The notes beneath the pieces are model-generated. The model ran no database searches. It saw only the letters and a program-made list of their open reading frames with translations, and had not been told where the DNA came from. Shown piece by piece: positions 42,084 to 44,287 of a DNA stretch of 44,287 bases. A program made the translations under genes and the position numbers. Location: contig DULG01000046.1 of NCBI GenBank assembly GCA_012840485.1, positions 1 through 44,287 on the forward strand. The letters are read 5' to 3'. Origin of the DNA: Clostridia bacterium (GTDB lineage: Bacteria; Bacillota; Thermoanaerobacteria; Thermoanaerobacterales; Thermoanaerobacteraceae). Positions within the stretch are counted from its first letter, which is position 1. Each line of letters begins with the position of its first letter.

Positions 42084-42107
42084 ATTGTATATTATACATT
42101 ATACAAT
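42084..42107. promoter_or_regulatory. Palindromic operator candidate upstream of ispE-gntR
   Basis: ATTGTATA-N8-TATACAAT, with an inner perfect palindrome TGTATA-T-TATACA at 42086-42098. The half-sites are of the type bound by FCD GntR regulators, and the operon encodes one. The A/T-rich context makes chance partly plausible. Confidence 0.45.
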
Positions 42108-42125
42108 AAATTTTCTGTAAAAAAA

Positions 42126-42145
42126 ATACGCAGTCTCCTGCGTAT
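42126..42145 (-). terminator. Terminator of the SipL-like gene
   Basis: ATACGCAG pairs with CTGCGTAT around a 4-nt loop, followed on the minus strand by eight T's. It overlaps the stop codon of the gene. Confidence 0.92.
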
Positions 42146-43671
42146 CATTCCTCCATAGGTATTATTATTTTCATTCCTGCTATTGCTTTATCCTCCTCTA
42201 ACTGATTAGCTGCAATCAAATCTTCAAGGCTTACTCTGTACCTTTTTGCAATGTCCCATAAGGTCTCATCTTTTTGCAATATATAAATGACAATACTATG
42301 CCTGTTTTGTTCTTCTCTAGGAATTTCAATTTCCTTAAGGTCCACAATAACTTCTAATTCTCCTTCTTTTAATATTTGTACCCTGCTTTCAATGGCAAAT
42401 TTTAATTCGATTTCTCTCATGGATATTACCTCATAAGTGCTCTGGGAAACCTCCATATCTATAAGCATTGAACCTTTAACATCGCCAATTTCCACAAATG
42501 TTTTAAAGGGGTATTCCTCTGTATAAGTCTTTAAATTTTCTTCCTCTGTCAAATACAGAATAGTATAATTTAATATCCCCTCTATTATTAACTTATCTCC
42601 ATCGATGGCATAATCTGAAACTACTGGTATAACATGTACATCTACACACTTTTTCAACAGAGAAGGTAGCTCCAGATTGGTTTTCACTACAAATTGAGAT
42701 TTAAAAGTTTCTACATTTTCTATTACTGATAAATTCTCTATAATAGGCTGGATATAAACTTTTGTACCATAAGCATCAACTGGAATTTCCCTTTCTTCTG
42801 TTTCCATTACTTGAACCTTTACTCTCATTGTGATTTCTACTTCCAAAAGAGTATTTTCTCCTTTTTCATCGGCTATTACTGTTGTCACAACATCTATTAC
42901 TTCTTCCTGAATATTTGCAGACATATAGTTCAATGCTCCGGGAATATCGACAAAATTAGCATAAGTCAAATTTGCCTCTAGATTTCCAAATTGCTTTTCC
43001 ACGGAAATATATAAAATATCACATTGAATATTTCCCTGCACTATAACCTTATTTTCTGTGATTTTAACTTCTTCTGGCTTTGCCATCGCATTAACCCTTA
43101 TCACTTTTTGTATTGGTGCCTCTCCTTCAGGCAATTTCACTTTCTCTTTTGCAAAAACTTCTACAGTATTTTGTCCAATTGTATGGGTTAATTTTACCTT
43201 TTTTTTGAGAGATTGCATCCTTACAGAATCCTCTGCTCCTACAACTACTTCTTTTCTCTCTGAAACTATAAGCCTGCATTCTATTTTTACAACCGACCTG
43301 ACGTTTATCTTTCTGCTGTTTATTAGTTTATAATCAATATTTTCAACGCTTGCCACCAGTAAACTTCTACTTCTTCTGTCAATATGATCCTCTTCAATCT
43401 CATGATGATAATCCACTTCTTTTTCAATTTTCTCTAATTCTCCATTTTTTTCGCTTAAATACAAAATGTCTAAAACTAATCTACCTTCAAATTGAATTTT
43501 ACCCTCCGTTACCAAAGTCTCTTTGATGTAAGTCCTGGGAGTAACTGCTAAAATCATTAGCACGTCCGGGTCACTTTCAGGAACAATGACGTCACTTTCT
43601 ACAAGAAGTTGTGTATCATATGTACCTTTTGCCAAATCAAATTCCAACACGTCTTTATATACCTGCGGCAT
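42145..43671 (-). CDS. SPOCS (DUF3794) and LysM domain spore morphogenetic protein, SipL-like
   Basis: A 508-residue protein. Three SPOCS/DUF3794-like beta-domains span residues about 20-440 (for example PESDPDVLMILAVTPRTYIKE, PEVKITENKVIVQGNI and IVPVVSDYAIDGDKLIIEG), and a LysM domain ends the chain (DETLWDIAKRYRVSLEDLIAANQL). That order and length match C. difficile SipL, the functional equivalent of Bacillus SpoVID, whose LysM binds SpoIVA to encase the forespore. The neighbourhood of spore genes agrees. AAGGAGG precedes the ATG. Confidence 0.85.
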   Translation of the reverse strand: MPQVYKDVLEFDLAKGTYDTQLLVESDVIVPESDPDVLMILAVTPRTYIKETLVTEGKIQFEGRLVLDILYLSEKNGELEKIEKEVDYHHEIEEDHIDRRSRSLLVASVENIDYKLINSRKINVRSVVKIECRLIVSERKEVVVGAEDSVRMQSLKKKVKLTHTIGQNTVEVFAKEKVKLPEGEAPIQKVIRVNAMAKPEEVKITENKVIVQGNIQCDILYISVEKQFGNLEANLTYANFVDIPGALNYMSANIQEEVIDVVTTVIADEKGENTLLEVEITMRVKVQVMETEEREIPVDAYGTKVYIQPIIENLSVIENVETFKSQFVVKTNLELPSLLKKCVDVHVIPVVSDYAIDGDKLIIEGILNYTILYLTEEENLKTYTEEYPFKTFVEIGDVKGSMLIDMEVSQSTYEVISMREIELKFAIESRVQILKEGELEVIVDLKEIEIPREEQNRHSIVIYILQKDETLWDIAKRYRVSLEDLIAANQLEEDKAIAGMKIIIPMEE

Positions 43672-43762
43672 AATTTTACCTCCTTAAAATAAATAGTATT
43701 TATCAATAAGATATGCTAATACAATATATAAATGTTGAGATAAAATTATGCCAAAAAAATAA

Positions 43763-43780
43763 GACCGAAAGCCTTCGGTC
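43763..43780 (-). terminator. Terminator of veg
   Basis: GACCGAA pairs with TTCGGTC around AGCC, followed on the minus strand by TTATTTTTTT. It overlaps the gene end. Confidence 0.9.
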
Positions 43781-44048
43781 ATTGTAAGCATTCTATTTTT
43801 TTATTGCTCTCCATTAAGGTCAGTTCTACTGTTTCTGTCAAAATATCTGAATAACTGTAAGAAACCCTCCGGGTCGTTCCTTGTCCATCTAGCACAACAA
43901 TAAAAATACTAGGATAAGTTTTTTCTAACAATCCCTCTTTGATTATTGTTTTTTTCCTACCTCCATTTGTTTTAAGCCGAACACGAGCGCCTATATGTTT
44001 ATCTAATTGTTTTTTTATTTCATCAAGGGTTGATCTATCTGCCACCAC
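43779..44048 (-). CDS. veg: Veg family protein (DUF1021)
   Basis: An 89-residue small basic protein. The family core HIGARVRLKTNGGRKKTIIKEGLLEKTYPSIFIV and the C-terminal RVSYSYSDILTETVEL are unmistakable. In Bacillus Veg stimulates biofilm genes and is transcribed strongly; the biochemical role is unknown. The GTG start (44048) is 6 nt after AAGGAG; a second GTG follows it. The open frame upstream to 44144 overlaps the promoters and is not translated. Two sigma-A promoters precede it. Confidence 0.93.
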   Translation of the reverse strand: MVADRSTLDEIKKQLDKHIGARVRLKTNGGRKKTIIKEGLLEKTYPSIFIVVLDGQGTTRRVSYSYSDILTETVELTLMESNKKIECLQ

Positions 44049-44076
44049 TATCAACTCCTTAACAGATGCTGAAAAT

Positions 44077-44105
44077 AGTATACCACAATTTTCAGACAAT
44101 GTCAA
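44077..44105 (-). promoter_or_regulatory. veg promoter P2
   Basis: On the minus strand TTGACA (44105-44100), 17-bp spacer, TATACT (44082-44077): near-consensus sigma-A. Confidence 0.8.
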
Positions 44106-44114
44106 GAGCATAAT

Positions 44115-44144
44115 ATTATAACAGTATACATGCCTACTTGTCAA
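44115..44144 (-). promoter_or_regulatory. veg promoter P1
   Basis: On the minus strand TTGACA (44144-44139), 18-bp spacer, TATAAT (44120-44115): consensus boxes in tandem with P2. The insertion-sequence end begins 18 bp upstream of the -35. Confidence 0.75.
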
Positions 44145-44161
44145 TAATTATTTCTATGCAA

Positions 44162-44287
44162 TGTTATTATTCTGTGATATTGTCATATTAAAAGTATTCT
44201 GCGATAATGTCAGTATGAGAAGGGAAGAAATTAATATGACAAAGAGGGAATTACAAAAATTAATCATCATTCAACAAACAATTGAAA
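44162..44287 (+). mobile_element. 5' end of an insertion sequence (right copy, truncated by window edge)
   Basis: Exact reverse complement of 1-126: outer tip TGTTATTATTCTG, two 18-bp binding-site-like boxes and the start of the transposase frame. With the left copy it makes a divergent pair 44 kb apart, each transposase reading outwards from the window. Confidence 0.8.
44236..44287 (+). CDS. Transposase, N-terminal 17 codons only
   Basis: ATG at 44236 after AGAAGGGAAG opens MTKRELQKLIIIQQTIE and runs off the window. It is identical to the left-edge copy. Confidence 0.55.
   Translation, partial: MTKRELQKLIIIQQTIE

Noticed and set aside
44049-44144. N-terminal extension of Veg
   Set aside because: The extension covers two consensus sigma-A promoters; AAGGAG precedes the GTG at 44048.

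Overview
This is a low-GC stretch of a thermophilic, spore-forming, fermentative Firmicute, most likely Thermoanaerobacter or a close relative. The basis is a bifunctional AdhE under Rex-like operators, a full set of sporulation and germination genes (spoIIR, sleB-ypeB, an alpha/beta SASP, gerA, a SipL-like SPOCS-LysM protein), TTG starts and A/T-rich intergenic regions. The genus is inference from gene content, not from a database comparison.

Layout. Both window edges are the same 126 bp in opposite orientation: the 5' ends of two inverted insertion-sequence copies. Region 1 (0.1-8.4 kb) has adhE with two promoter/Rex-operator modules, an SH3-NlpC/P60 protein, an unlisted 33-residue membrane peptide, a ferredoxin-type aldo-keto reductase, a YtrA-type GntR/ABC operon with its own palindromic operator, and a barrel-like protein. 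Region 2 (8.7-14.5 kb) is a complete oligopeptide importer (SBP, two permeases, two ATPases) with a terminator hairpin after the SBP gene. Region 3 (14.5-18.3 kb) has an MFS protein and a fungal/plant-type (IIIA) P-type H+-ATPase. Region 4 (18.4-24.5 kb, minus strand) is an ABC-2 exporter plus NarL-type two-component system, with the composition of the Bacillus lnr (linearmycin resistance) locus. It is split by a REP-associated tyrosine transposase (RAYT) gene that is itself flanked by inverted copies of a ~30-bp palindromic repeat. Seven copies of the repeat are present in the window.

Region 5 (24.5-29.1 kb) has a lipoprotein, a gene-free 690-bp stretch, a UPF0173 metallo-hydrolase and a membrane-anchored MutS-like ATPase. 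The gene-free stretch appears to encode a large structured RNA of about 370 nt on the minus strand (about 26214-26582). An 18-bp helix closes a multibranch junction; one arm is a 14-bp hairpin with a GCAA tetraloop, two others are 15-bp and 16-bp helices, and successive arms are joined by near-identical 7-nt linkers (GAGCCAA, GGCCAAA, GAGCUAA, GAGCAUA). Every non-Watson-Crick position in the long helices is G-U when read on the minus strand and C-A on the plus strand, which fixes the coding strand. A TATAAT box precedes its 5' end and U6 follows its 3' end. I cannot assign it to a known RNA class; it is the most interesting object here.

Region 6 (29.2-44.1 kb, minus strand) is housekeeping and sporulation: ddl-ywiB-argS; sleB-ypeB then the SASP gene; a germinant-receptor operon (CLC_0170-like, gerAA, gerAB, gerAC) then spoIIR; ispE-gntR-NTP transferase; the SipL-like gene; and veg with tandem sigma-A promoters. 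sleB, the SASP gene and gerA share a candidate sigma-G-like -10 (CAAAATA type). Most transcription units end in clear intrinsic terminators.
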